Shown here in pieces: positions 1 to 9,200 of a stretch of 45,276 nt of DNA. The DNA is from Rhodoferax sp. (lineage in GTDB: Bacteria; Pseudomonadota; Gammaproteobacteria; Burkholderiales; Burkholderiaceae_C). The notes beneath the pieces were generated by a model that was not told the origin of the DNA, made no database searches, and saw only the letters and a program-made list of their open reading frames with translations. Each line of letters starts with the position of its first letter. Within the stretch, counting starts at the first letter, position 1. The position numbers and the translations under genes were made by a program. The DNA lies in NCBI RefSeq assembly GCF_028689305.1, contig NZ_JAQTWM010000010.1, forward strand, positions 16,322-61,597, written 5' to 3'.

Positions 1-589
1 CCACCTCGCCCAAAAAGATACGCTCACCAGCGGGCAGTGACCAACTCAGCGGACCATCCCCAAATGTATTGACAAAACGCTCATTGGATTCAGCATCCAC
101 CTTGCCCACCACCTTCATCTCCAGCAGTTTTTCGGCAAATTCATACCCCACCCAACGCCCCTTGGCATCGCGGGCGCCGGTGCCCCAGGTCAACAATACA
201 CTGCCACCTGAAGCGACATACCGATCCACCGCCGCACGCTCCTGTTCATCCAGCAAAATGGCCGACCCCAGAACCAGCACCCCGGGCGTCAAGCCACCCA
301 GCAGGTTGGCCCGGGACACCTCCTTGAAAGTGGTGGTCGACTGCCTGAGGTAAGTCTTCCAACGATCGTACATTGCGTCATAAGTGGCCCCATTGGTCTT
401 GAAAAACGCACGGGTCAAAGGCGCCTGATACAAATAAAACTGGCTCAGAACGGCTACAGGCTCGGCACTTGCGGCTTGAGGCCCCAGCGCACCCAGACCA
501 CACAGGCAGGCCAAAACAATGCCCCTCCCCATACGCCAAGTGTTTGCCCACCGGCACAAGCTGACGTTGATGACAGTCAATACACCCAT
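1..589 (-). CDS. Secreted protein of unknown function, partial at the window edge
   Basis: The gene starts at the ATG at 589-587, directly after the TAA of the upstream gene (TAAATG), so the two are almost certainly co-translated. I read about 196 open codons and the 3' end lies outside the window. The N-terminus has a hydrophobic signal segment (GIVLACLCGLGALG) and a likely cleavage site after QAASA. The mature part includes LTPGVLVLGSAILLDEQERAAVDRYVASGG-type sequence, which looks like a Rossmann-like class I glutamine-amidotransferase/ThuA-type fold with an alpha-beta-alpha pattern. No catalytic triad can be seen in the part present. The substrate is unknown; an envelope or polysaccharide-related role is only a guess from the signal peptide and fold. 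Confidence 0.7.
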   Translation of the reverse strand, partial: MGVLTVINVSLCRWANTWRMGRGIVLACLCGLGALGPQAASAEPVAVLSQFYLYQAPLTRAFFKTNGATYDAMYDRWKTYLRQSTTTFKEVSRANLLGGLTPGVLVLGSAILLDEQERAAVDRYVASGGSVLLTWGTGARDAKGRWVGYEFAEKLLEMKVVGKVDAESNERFVNTFGDGPLSWSLPAGERIFLGEV

Positions 590-1057
590 TTAATCCCCTT
601 TGAAATCTGGCTTCCAGTCCGGGTCCAACATCCGAGATGGCGCCTTGGCGGACACATGGGACTGCGGGGTCGATACCGCCGTCGGCGCGGTGACCACCGC
701 AGCCGACACCTCTGCCGAGGCGGTTCCCGCCGGCACCACCACCGGCGCCGACGCATCCAGCCACTTGAACGTCCGGTCTGGCTCCAGGATACCCAACGGT
801 GCCATAAACACTGCGGGCTCGCCGGTCATGATGCGCTTTTCAGAACGATTTTTGAAAGTCAGACGAATCGTGTCGCGAATAAACAGTTCGGTCCTGTCAA
901 ACAACCGGGCCACCGGACCACCCAGCGGCATACCCGCCCATACCGCCAGATACAACCCCGACCCGAACGCCAGCAGACCAGAAAGTACGGCCACCACCAA
1001 CCATTGGCGCGGCGTCAACAGATGCACAACGTGATTAAAAAAGTACTGGCGGGGCAT
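590..1057 (-). CDS. Single-pass membrane protein of unknown function
   Basis: This 155-residue protein has one clear membrane segment near residues 18-40 (WLVVAVLSGLLAFGSGLYLAVW). It is followed by a polar region and an Ala/Val/Pro-rich tail. I chose the ATG at 1057; a GTG 18 bases upstream (1075) is also in frame and neither has a strong ribosome binding site. Its stop codon touches the start of the secreted protein downstream, so the two probably act together at the envelope. I recognise no family. The low-complexity part near residues 100-140 looks like a periplasmic linker. Confidence 0.65.
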   Translation of the reverse strand: MPRQYFFNHVVHLLTPRQWLVVAVLSGLLAFGSGLYLAVWAGMPLGGPVARLFDRTELFIRDTIRLTFKNRSEKRIMTGEPAVFMAPLGILEPDRTFKWLDASAPVVVPAGTASAEVSAAVVTAPTAVSTPQSHVSAKAPSRMLDPDWKPDFKGD

Positions 1058-1256
1058 GGTGAAAAGTATAGCCACCAGACGTGCGACAATATGCGGGTGT
1101 GTGGGGCTTCAGTTGCCCGCATGTCCAGCACCTTGCTGGGAGCCGCTGACACTTTGCCAGGGTTCCGTTTTTGATCCCATCTGCCTTTGACTGAATTGAC
1201 GTTTAAGTACGCCAAAACAGGCCGATGCCCTAGCGCCCTGGATGGGGTGCACCTCT

Positions 1257-3014
1257 ATGAAATTTGAAGAATTAAATTTGGCTCCGGCCATCGTCAAAGC
1301 CGTGCTTGAGCAAGGCTACGAAACTCCCACGCCAATCCAGGCCCAGGCGATCCCTGTGGTACTCGAAGGTCATGATCTGCTCGGCGGCGCCCAGACCGGC
1401 ACCGGCAAAACTGCCGCCTTCACCCTGCCCATGCTGGACAAGCTCAGCCGCGGCGAAGCCGGTGTCAACAAGTTTGGCGGCAAAGCCACCCGTGCCCTGG
1501 TGCTGGTTCCCACCCGGGAATTGGCGGCCCAGGTGGAAGAGTCCGTCACGGTTTACGGCAAATACCTGGAACTCAACTCCGCCGCCATTTTTGGTGGCGT
1601 TGGCATGAACCCACAAATCAGCCGTATGAAAAAAGGCGTGGACATCCTGGTGGCCACCCCCGGGCGTCTGCTTGATCTGATGCAACAAGGCATGCTGGAC
1701 CTCAGCCAGGTGCAGATTCTGGTGCTCGACGAAGCCGACCGCATGCTCGACATGGGCTTTATCCATGATGTGAAGAAGGTGCTGGCCGCCGTGCCCAAGG
1801 ACAAACAAAGCCTGTTGTTCTCGGCCACCTTCAGTGACGAAATCCGTGACCTGGCCGCCACACTGCTGAAAAATCCGCAAAGTGTCCAGGTGACACCGCG
1901 CAACACCACGGTGCAGCGCATCACCCAGCTGATCCACCCGGTCGGCCGCGGCAAGAAAAAAGCGCTGCTGGCGCACATCATTCAAGAGAACAACTGGAGC
2001 CAGGTGCTGGTGTTCACCCGCACCAAGTTTGGCGCCAACAATGTGGCCGAATTCCTGTGCAAAAACGGCATCAACGCCATGGCGCTGCATGGCAACAAGA
2101 GCCAGTCTGCCCGTACCCAGGCACTGGCTGGCTTCAAGACCGGCGAGATGCGCGCCCTGGTGGCCACCGACATTGCCGCACGTGGCATCGACATCGACGA
2201 CCTGCCGCATGTGGTGAACTACGACATCCCCAACGTGTGTGAAGACTATGTGCACCGCATTGGCCGCACGGGTCGTGCCGGTGCAGATGGCACAGCCGTG
2301 AATTTGGTCAGCCTCGATGAGGAAGGCTTCATGCAAGCCATCGAACGCTTCACCAAGCAGGACATTCCGGTCAAGATTTATGAAGAATTCATGCCCGAAC
2401 CCGGGGAAAAGGCCGAGCCTATTGCGATGGGGCGGCAAACCATCTGGGGTGGTGCGGGCAAACCACCCAGCCGCGAAGTCATGCAAGCGGCCGCCAAGGC
2501 GGCTCGCTCCGAAATGCTGACCCGCGTGCGTGAAAGCAAAGGCCCCGGCGCCGCTCGCCCGGGTCAGGGCGGCGGCGGACGCGGCCCCAGCCCCGAAGGT
2601 CGCAACAACAGCAGTGGTGGCCGCGGTGCCCGCGGCCATGGCGGCGAAGGCCGTGGTGCAGGCAGCAACGCCGAACCACGCAGCCACCTGTCTGCAGCCG
2701 AACAAGCGGTACGCGGACCGGGACAGCGCCCGGCACGCGGCTACGGTGGCGGTAACGGCGGCGGTTATGGCGGTGCCACACCAGCCCCCTCACGTTCCGG
2801 TGGTGGTCAGCCTGATCCCATGCGTACCAGCGTGGACATGATGGCCGACCGTGGCCCGCGTCGTGGTGGTTTCGGTGGCGGCAACCGCAATGGCGGCGCC
2901 CCTGGCGGTAACTTTGGCGGTGGTGGTGGTCGCCCCGGTGCAGGCCGCCCTGGTGGCCCTAACCGCTCGGGTGGTCGTGGCGGCCGCTCAAGTGGCCCAA
3001 GCGGCAATCGCTGA
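1257..3014 (+). CDS. rhlE: DEAD-box ATP-dependent RNA helicase, RhlE type
   Basis: The protein unwinds RNA duplexes using ATP; bacterial RhlE-type enzymes act in ribosome assembly, RNA decay and cold adaptation. The motifs are in order: Q motif GYETPTPIQ near residue 16, Walker A AQTGTGKT near 45, PTRELAAQ, DEAD near 158, SAT, ARGIDI, and HRIGRTGRAG near 332. The core ends near residue 400. From about residue 420 to the end is a Gly/Arg/Asn-rich tail typical of RNA-binding RGG extensions. I prefer the ATG at 1257 (MKFEELNL), which has GGATGGGG upstream at a workable distance; an ATG at 1242 would add five residues (MGCTS). The gene stands alone. The tail is low-complexity but stays in frame. 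Confidence 0.93.
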   Translation: MKFEELNLAPAIVKAVLEQGYETPTPIQAQAIPVVLEGHDLLGGAQTGTGKTAAFTLPMLDKLSRGEAGVNKFGGKATRALVLVPTRELAAQVEESVTVYGKYLELNSAAIFGGVGMNPQISRMKKGVDILVATPGRLLDLMQQGMLDLSQVQILVLDEADRMLDMGFIHDVKKVLAAVPKDKQSLLFSATFSDEIRDLAATLLKNPQSVQVTPRNTTVQRITQLIHPVGRGKKKALLAHIIQENNWSQVLVFTRTKFGANNVAEFLCKNGINAMALHGNKSQSARTQALAGFKTGEMRALVATDIAARGIDIDDLPHVVNYDIPNVCEDYVHRIGRTGRAGADGTAVNLVSLDEEGFMQAIERFTKQDIPVKIYEEFMPEPGEKAEPIAMGRQTIWGGAGKPPSREVMQAAAKAARSEMLTRVRESKGPGAARPGQGGGGRGPSPEGRNNSSGGRGARGHGGEGRGAGSNAEPRSHLSAAEQAVRGPGQRPARGYGGGNGGGYGGATPAPSRSGGGQPDPMRTSVDMMADRGPRRGGFGGGNRNGGAPGGNFGGGGGRPGAGRPGGPNRSGGRGGRSSGPSGNR

Positions 3015-3027
3015 ACATGCTTGCCGT

Positions 3028-3055
3028 TGCCGCAGCAGACAGCTTTGCTGCGGCA
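3028..3055 (+). terminator. Hairpin after the helicase gene
   Basis: A perfect 10-base inverted repeat, TGCCGCAGCA (3028-3037) and TGCTGCGGCA (3046-3055), has an 8-base loop and lies 14 bases after the helicase stop codon. No U-tract follows, so it is either a weak terminator or an RNA-stabilising hairpin. Confidence 0.5.
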
Positions 3056-3090
3056 GCCTGCAACGAGCCCTTGCCATGAAGTCAAGCATG

Positions 3091-3150
3091 TTTTAGGGCT
3101 CTAGCCCGCGTAAAATATGCCTTTATAGCTATACTATTTATAGCTAATAT
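3091..3150 (+). repeat. Dispersed Comamonadaceae-type repeat, copy A (intergenic)
   Basis: The copy begins TTTTAGGGCTCTAGCCC and ends in the AT-rich part TATTTATAGCTAATAT. It aligns along its whole length with the copy at 9421-9477. It fills much of the spacer between the convergent helicase and cupin genes. The 3' half holds a small TAGCTA/TATAGCT palindrome. Confidence 0.75.
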
Positions 3151-3151
3151 C

Positions 3152-3535
3152 TCATCCACGCACAAACAGTGTCACCAGGGGGTCGGGGCCTACCTGACGG
3201 CTCCAGTGACCATGAACCGTGGCATCAAAAGTCTGCCCGGCAGGCAGCACGTCGGCTGAATAAAAATGCTCACCCGGCTTGAAAATGCGAGCACTGCCGT
3301 CCTGCAGGCTGATTTCCATCTGCCCCCCCAGAATGATCACCCACTGCGGCTCGGTGGTGCAATGAAAACTGCTGCGAAAACCGACCGGACTGGTCCGTAG
3401 CTGGTAGCCCGCCGAGGGCATCAATGCCGACAAGGCCGACTGGGGTGACCCCTGATCCAGGGGAACCCTCTCTTCCCGGAATTTGGCGCGACCATCCAGA
3501 TCGGTGAACAAAACAACTTTGGTGAATTGCGGCAT
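3152..3535 (-). CDS. Cupin-domain protein
   Basis: This 127-residue protein matches a single small cupin barrel. The conserved cupin pattern is visible as PQWVIILGGQMEISLQDGS followed by FKPGEHFYSADVLP, and several His residues (H58, H90, H109 region) could bind a metal. It lies downstream of the MarR-type gene on the same strand with an 87-base gap, so it may be co-transcribed with it. Cupins of this size include small-molecule binders, isomerases and dioxygenases; nothing here fixes the substrate. Confidence 0.75.
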   Translation of the reverse strand: MPQFTKVVLFTDLDGRAKFREERVPLDQGSPQSALSALMPSAGYQLRTSPVGFRSSFHCTTEPQWVIILGGQMEISLQDGSARIFKPGEHFYSADVLPAGQTFDATVHGHWSRQVGPDPLVTLFVRG

Positions 3536-3622
3536 AGCGGCTCCAGTGCGGTAATTTCAGGGCATTATCCGGGATGGCACTTGCTGCCTGAGCAGCCGAC
3601 GTACCAGCGCCTGAACCGTGAC

Positions 3623-4093
3623 TCAAGGCTGCGATGGTTCGGTGGCATCCGATGACAAAGCTGTCATCACATCATCCAGCATGGCGTGCAGGGCCATCAC
3701 CTTGTCGGCCCCCAACCGGGCATTCAGACGCTCTTGCGCCACCCGCCAATGCTGTTGCGCCTCGACCCGCTTGATCTGCCCGGCGGGTGTGACGCTGATC
3801 AACTTGCTGCGCGCATCCACACCCGGGCCAACCACCAGCCAGCCCGCCGTCACCATGGGCTGCAAATTGCGCGACAGCGTGGAGGTGCTGAGTTTCAGGG
3901 TGTCTGCCAAATCCACCGCACGTATCGGCCCAAGTTTGACCACCGCGGACAGCAACGAATACTGGGTGCCCTTGAGTCCGGTCTTGCCGACTTCGTCGTC
4001 GTAATGCTGGGCCACGCGACGCATCAGTTGGCGCAATTTGAGGTTGGTACACCCCTGCGGTTTGGGTGGTGATGCGGCATCTGACGGTGTCAT
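3623..4093 (-). CDS. MarR-family transcriptional regulator
   Basis: The 156-residue protein has the MarR winged-helix layout: an N-terminal dimer helix, then the recognition part AVDLADTLKLSTSTLSRNLQPMV (residues about 60-82), then the wing with VDARSKLISVTPAG. It is transcribed away from the thioesterase gene at 4170. The spacer holds two adjacent TTGTA-type palindromes, so it probably represses both itself and the thioesterase-gloA pair and is released by a small ligand. The ligand cannot be told from sequence. Length is normal for the family. Confidence 0.88.
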   Translation of the reverse strand: MTPSDAASPPKPQGCTNLKLRQLMRRVAQHYDDEVGKTGLKGTQYSLLSAVVKLGPIRAVDLADTLKLSTSTLSRNLQPMVTAGWLVVGPGVDARSKLISVTPAGQIKRVEAQQHWRVAQERLNARLGADKVMALHAMLDDVMTALSSDATEPSQP

Positions 4094-4100
4094 GTTTTAA

Positions 4101-4127
4101 TTGTATCTACAATCGTTGTAACTGCAA
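4101..4127. promoter_or_regulatory. Two tandem palindromes, likely MarR operator
   Basis: TTGTATCTACAA (4101-4112) is a perfect 5+2+5 palindrome. TTGTAACTGCAA (4116-4127) is the same motif with one mismatch, shifted by 15 bases. Both lie in the spacer between the divergent MarR and thioesterase genes, 8 bases from the MarR start codon. That position fits autorepression. The assignment rests on position and symmetry only. Confidence 0.6.
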
Positions 4128-4169
4128 TTAATTCCATCCACTTCATTCAAATTCAAGAAACAACTTGCC

Positions 4170-4727
4170 ATGACCACCGATCTTCTTCCAACCTGGCTGG
4201 CCCAAGAGGCCGAAGTCACCACCCGCATGGCGCACGGCGCAGGTCCCGGCGTGGCCCGAGCTGATCAAATTGCGCACATGGATGGCCTGCAAATGATGCA
4301 GGCTATGCTGCGGGGAGACATTCCGTACGCAGCCATTGCCCAGACTCTGGACTTTTACCTCATGGAAGTCAGCCAGGGACGCGCCGTGTTTCAGGGCAAG
4401 CCCGGTCCGGCCCACCTCAACCCCATGGGCACCATTCATGGCGGCTGGTACGCCACCCTGCTGGACTCGGCGCTGGGGTGCGCTGTCCACACCATGATGC
4501 CCGTCGGGCGCGCCTATACCACCGCCGAATTGAGCATTAACCTGGTGCGCAGCATTGGCCACAAGGTGCAACGGGTGCGCGCCGAGGGCACCATCGTGCA
4601 TTGCGGCCGCCAACTTGCGACTGCCGAAGCCAGAATAGTCGGACCGGATGGCACCCTATTTGCCCATGCCACCACCACCTGTCTGGTTTTTGAGCTTAAA
4701 TCCGGTCTGAACAAAACCCCGACCTGA
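4170..4727 (+). CDS. PaaI-type hotdog-fold acyl-CoA thioesterase
   Basis: The 185-residue protein has the PaaI/YbgC-like hotdog core in its C-terminal 125 residues. It contains [22 protein letters not shown], whose HGG and the acidic D on the following helix are the usual active-site elements of PaaI-type thioesterases. The enzyme would hydrolyse an acyl-CoA or aryl-CoA to acid plus CoA in the cytoplasm. The N-terminal ~60 residues are an extension beyond the minimal fold, as in many Burkholderiales members. It is followed after 10 bases by gloA and is divergent from a MarR regulator, so expression is probably inducible. Confidence 0.85.
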   Translation: MTTDLLPTWLAQEAEVTTRMAHGAGPGVARADQIAHMDGLQMMQAMLRGDIPYAAIAQTLDFYLMEVSQGRAVFQGKPGPAHLNPMGTIHGGWYATLLDSALGCAVHTMMPVGRAYTTAELSINLVRSIGHKVQRVRAEGTIVHCGRQLATAEARIVGPDGTLFAHATTTCLVFELKSGLNKTPT

Positions 4728-4737
4728 AAGCCACCTC

Positions 4738-5124
4738 ATGAGACTGCTTCACACCATGCTGCGCGTTGGCAACCTGCAACGCTCAATTGACTTCTATACC
4801 CAGGTGCTGGGCATGACCCTGCTGCGCACCTCCGAAAATCCTGATTACAAATACTCCCTGGCGTTCCTGGGTTATGGCCGCAACCCGGAACACGCCGAAC
4901 TCGAACTCACCTACAACTGGGGCGTAGACCACTACGACATGGGCACGGCTTATGGCCATATTGCCTTGGGTGTGCCCGACGCCTACGCGGCCTGCGAGAA
5001 AATCCGCGCAGCCGGTGGCAATGTGACACGTGAAGCCGGTCCGGTCAAAGGTGGCAGCACCGTGATTGCCTTTGTCACCGATCCCGATGGTTACAAGGTG
5101 GAGTTGATCCAGCGGCCAGAGTGA
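4738..5124 (+). CDS. gloA: Lactoylglutathione lyase (glyoxalase I)
   Basis: The enzyme converts the methylglyoxal-glutathione hemithioacetal to S-lactoylglutathione. The 128-residue length and the start [20 protein letters not shown] are typical of the short Ni-type bacterial enzyme. The four metal ligands are visible: His5, the Glu of AELELTYNW, the His of YGHIALGV and the Glu of KVELIQ. The two beta-alpha-beta-beta-beta modules are complete. It lies 10 bases downstream of the thioesterase gene and is probably in one transcript with it. Confidence 0.95.
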   Translation: MRLLHTMLRVGNLQRSIDFYTQVLGMTLLRTSENPDYKYSLAFLGYGRNPEHAELELTYNWGVDHYDMGTAYGHIALGVPDAYAACEKIRAAGGNVTREAGPVKGGSTVIAFVTDPDGYKVELIQRPE

Positions 5125-5272
5125 GCGGACGGCGCAGCCTGAGGTGATCAACAGATTTTTCACCAACGTCGAAACACCGCCAGCATAATTAAACCAAATC
5201 AAAGTCCGACTGAAGGACAGTGATAGCCTTTCAAAAGGGAAGAAAAAAACAAAAGAACGATCATTTGGAACA

Positions 5273-6262
5273 ATGACTACCCACCCCAACTCAGAGAGCG
5301 TCATCACGTTCCCAGGCCATCGGGAATGGAGGGGTGCGTTGGTCATCCTTTCCCGGTCGGCAGCACTGGCCTCTGGCGTCGCGTTGACGCTGTTGGCCCT
5401 GATCGGGTGCCAGCCAACAACCGAGGACAAACCGCTGGAATACCGCACGGGGCCAGCCCAGCTGACGTCACCAGTCTACCGGCTTGTGCCTCACCCCTTG
5501 TACAACCCGCAGACCCTCAGCGAGGTGTTCCAGCCGCTGGTGGATCACATCAACGGCAAGTTACAGGGTGGTCACCTGGAGCTGGAAGCCTCCCGCGACT
5601 ACCAATCCTTTGAGCAGAAATTCCGTGCCCGCGAGGCCGAATTCCTGATGCCCAATCCGTGGCAGACCATTGAAGCCCAGAAAGTAGGCTACCAGGTGAT
5701 GGCCATGTGGGGCGACGCGGAGAACTTCAAGGGTTTGCTGATCGTGCGCAAAGATAGCCACATCAGGACACCGGCCGACCTCAAGGGCAAAACCGTGAGT
5801 TATCCGTCACCCACAGCATTGGCCGCGGCCATCATGCCCCAGTATTTCTTGCACACCCAGGGCCTCAACATCAACACCGACATTCACAACACCTATGTCG
5901 GTTCCCAGGAGTCGTCCATCATGAATGTCTATCTGGGGCAAGTCGCTGCGGGCGCTACCTGGCCTCCACCCTGGAACCTGTTTCAAAAAAACCATCCCGC
6001 AGAGGCCGCCGAGTTGAAGGTGATCTGGGAAACTCCACCGCTGGTGAACAATTCCGTGATGGTCCGCAACGATGTCCCGGTCGCCATCAGCCAACAGGTC
6101 AGGCAAGCCCTGCTGGATCTCGCGGAAACCCCCGAAGGCCAAAAAGTCCTGTCCGGCATGGAGACGGCGCGTTTTCACGCCGCCGATGATGCCCATTACG
6201 ATGTCGTTCGCACCTATGTTGAGCGGTTCGAGAAAGAAGTCCGACCGATTGAACGTCCATGA
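5273..6262 (+). CDS. PhnD-like periplasmic substrate-binding lipoprotein
   Basis: The N-terminal hydrophobic segment ends in a lipobox (LIGC, Cys46), so the mature protein is probably a lipid-anchored periplasmic lipoprotein. The rest reads as the type 2 periplasmic-binding fold of PhnD/PtxB-like phosphonate or phosphite binders: VPHPLYNPQTLSEVFQPLVDHI near the start and DLKGKTVSYPSPTALAA in the hinge region. No ABC permease or ATPase lies next to it. Its last four bases overlap the start of a membrane GGDEF-EAL protein, so I infer a sensory rather than a transport role: ligand-loaded protein signalling through the partner's periplasmic domain. The long N-terminus before the signal segment suggests that the true start could be further in, but no better codon is evident. 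Confidence 0.85.
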   Translation: MTTHPNSESVITFPGHREWRGALVILSRSAALASGVALTLLALIGCQPTTEDKPLEYRTGPAQLTSPVYRLVPHPLYNPQTLSEVFQPLVDHINGKLQGGHLELEASRDYQSFEQKFRAREAEFLMPNPWQTIEAQKVGYQVMAMWGDAENFKGLLIVRKDSHIRTPADLKGKTVSYPSPTALAAAIMPQYFLHTQGLNINTDIHNTYVGSQESSIMNVYLGQVAAGATWPPPWNLFQKNHPAEAAELKVIWETPPLVNNSVMVRNDVPVAISQQVRQALLDLAETPEGQKVLSGMETARFHAADDAHYDVVRTYVERFEKEVRPIERP

Positions 6263-9200
6263 TGCTCCCGCGTCTTAAATACCTGCTGGCAGGCACCCTG
6301 CGCCGACAACTCATCGTCGGTATGACCGTGGTCATGGCCATCACCATGTCGGTGTTTGTCTGGGACCAGACCCGCCGGCAGCAATCGGTGCTGTTTGAAC
6401 AACAAACCGATCAGGCCATGGTGCTGGCACACAGCGTGGCGACTTCGGCAGCCGTGTGGGTGATCTCCCGGGACTACGGTGGTTTGCGTGACATTGTGGA
6501 CAGCCTGAAGCAATATCCAGATGCACGGCACATCATCGTGCTGGATGTACGTGGCCGCGTGCTGGCGCACAGTGATCCTTCTCGGCTGGGTCTGTATCTG
6601 CATGATTTGCCGCCAACGGCCAAAGCCACGGTGCTGCAACACGGATCGAGTCAGGTTGATGTGGCCAGTCCCGTGGTGCTCTCCGGCCAACACATCGGCT
6701 GGGTCCGCATTGGCCTGGGCACCCAGGCACTCAACACCAAACTGGCCGAAACCAGGGAGCGTGGGATTCTGGTGGGGCTGACCGGCATTGTGCTGAGCCT
6801 GATCCTGGCAGCACTCACCGGCCAATACCTGACGCGCCGCCTGCATGCCATTCAACGCGTGGCCGATGCCGTCCAGGCGGGGGATTCCGGCGCACGCGCC
6901 AAAGTCACCGGTGACGATGAGGCAGCGCAACTGGCCCGTCAATTCAACCACATGCTCGATAGTCTGGCGCAACGAAAAGCCGCGCTGTTGATGAGTGAAT
7001 CACGCCTGCGGGCCACTTTTGACACCGCGCTGGACGCTGTGGTTGGCATGGACGTCCAGGGCCACATCGTCGAGTGGAACAAAAGCGCGGAGACCATCTT
7101 CGGCTGGTCCAAGCGCGAAGCCATCGGACAAGCGCTGCATGACTTGATCATTCCCGTGCAGCACCGCCAGGCCCATCAACGAGGACTGGCGAACTTCCTG
7201 CAAGCCGGTGAAGAACGATTCATCAACCACAACATCGAGATCACCGCACTGCGCCGCAGTGGTGAGGAGTTCCCCATCGAGTTGTCCATCACAGCGCTGA
7301 AGAATCACGACCTGCTGCAGTTCACGGCCTTTATTGCCGACATCTCACAGCGCAAGCAGGCCGAGGAACGGCTGCAACTGGCCGCCAGCGTGTTCACCCA
7401 TGCGCGTGAAGGCATCATCATTTCCGGTCTGGATGGCACCATCATTGATGTCAATGAAGCTTTCACGCGGATCACCGGCTACCCACGTGAGGAGGTGCTG
7501 GGCCAGAACCCGCGCATCATGAATTCCGGCCGGCAAAGCAAGGCGTTTTATGTGAATTTCTGGGAGCAATTGACCAGAAAAGGCCACTGGTATGGGGAGA
7601 TCTGGAACCGGCGCAAAAACGGTGAACTCTATGCCGAGATGCTCACCATCACCGCCGTGCGTGATGCCGACCAGCGGGCCACCCACTACGTTGGCCTGTT
7701 CTTTGATATCACGGCGGCCAAGGAACAGCAACAGAAGCTCGACCACATTGCCCATTACGACGCCCTGACCAATTTGCCCAACCGCGTGTTGCTGGCCGAC
7801 CGCCTGCGTCAAGGCATGCTGCAGGAGCAACGACGGGGCAAAAAACTGGCGGTGGTGTTTCTGGATCTGGATGGCTTCAAATCCGTCAACGACAACCACG
7901 GCCATGAAACCGGTGACCAGTTGCTGATTGCCCTGGCCACCCGCATGAAGCAGTGCCTGCGTGAAGGTGACACGCTGGCGCGTATTGGCGGAGACGAATT
8001 TGTCGCCGTTCTGGGTGATCTGGACGATGTCAATGCCAGTGTGCCCATGCTCATCCGGCTGCTCAATGTCGCCGCCCAACCGACGCTGATCAATGGCGAG
8101 CTGCTGCAGATCTCGGCCAGTCTGGGCGTCACTTATTACCCCCAGACGCAGGAGGTGGAAGCCGACCAGTTGTTGCGGCAAGCCGACCAGGCCATGTACC
8201 AGGCCAAACAGTCCGGTAAAAACCGCTACAACTTTTTTGACACCGAGCAAGACAGCGGCATCCGCAGCCAGCATGAAAGTATCGAACGCATCCGCCAGGC
8301 ACTGACCAACGGTGAATTCATTCTGCATTACCAGCCCAAGGTGAATTTGCGCACCGGTGAAGTCATTGGCTGCGAGGCCTTGATCCGCTGGCAACACCCG
8401 CAGGACGGGCTGCGGTCCCCCGCGCTGTTCCTGCCCATCATTGAAAACCATCCGCTCTCGATTGAGCTTGGGGAATGGGTGATTGCCAATGCCCTGGCCC
8501 AGATGGCGCGCTGGCAGGTGCGGGGGCTGAACCTGCCCGTCAGCGTCAATGTCGGCGCACGTCAGTTACAGCAATCCAATTTTGTGTTTCGCCTGCAAGA
8601 GATTCTGGCGGCACACCCGACGGTCCGGCCATCCAGCCTGGAGATCGAAATCCTGGAAACCAGCGCCCTCGAAGACCTGGCACGGGTATCCCAGGTGATC
8701 GAGGACTGCCGCGAGCTGGGTGTGAGTTTTGCCATGGATGACTTTGGCACTGGCTATTCCTCCCTGACCTATCTGCGCCGGCTGCGCGTCAACCTGCTCA
8801 AGATTGACCAGAGTTTTGTCAGCGGCATGCTCAATGACGTGGACGATCTGGCCATCCTGCAGGGCATCATCGGGCTGGCCAGATCCTTCCGGCGCGAAGT
8901 CATTGCCGAAGGCGTTGAAACCGTCGCCCATGGCACGCTGCTGCTGCAGCTGGGCTGTGAACAAGCCCAAGGCTACGGCATTGCCAAACCGATGCCGGCC
9001 CAGGAACTGCCGGACTGGATTGCCCATTGGACACCAGATGCATCCTGGGGGCGGCAATCCCCCATTGCTGCCGACAAGCTCTCACTGCTGTACGCGCAAA
9101 TCGAACATCGCAACTGGATCACTTCACTCCAAAGCCATCTTCAAGGGGAACGCCCGTTACCCCCACCCCTGGAGCACGATCAATGCCATTTCGGGCAATG

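Noticed and set aside
1272-2705. Long minus-strand open frame opposite the helicase gene
   Set aside because: It is antisense to a complete DEAD-box gene with all motifs and has no family sequence of its own; an effect of high GC codon use.
2530-3000. GGC/GGT-rich repetitive stretch
   Set aside because: It encodes the Gly/Arg-rich tail of the helicase in frame; low-complexity protein sequence, not a DNA repeat element.
7345-8451. Minus-strand open frame of 368 codons inside the GGDEF-EAL gene
   Set aside because: It mirrors the codons of a well-supported gene and shows no recognisable domain.
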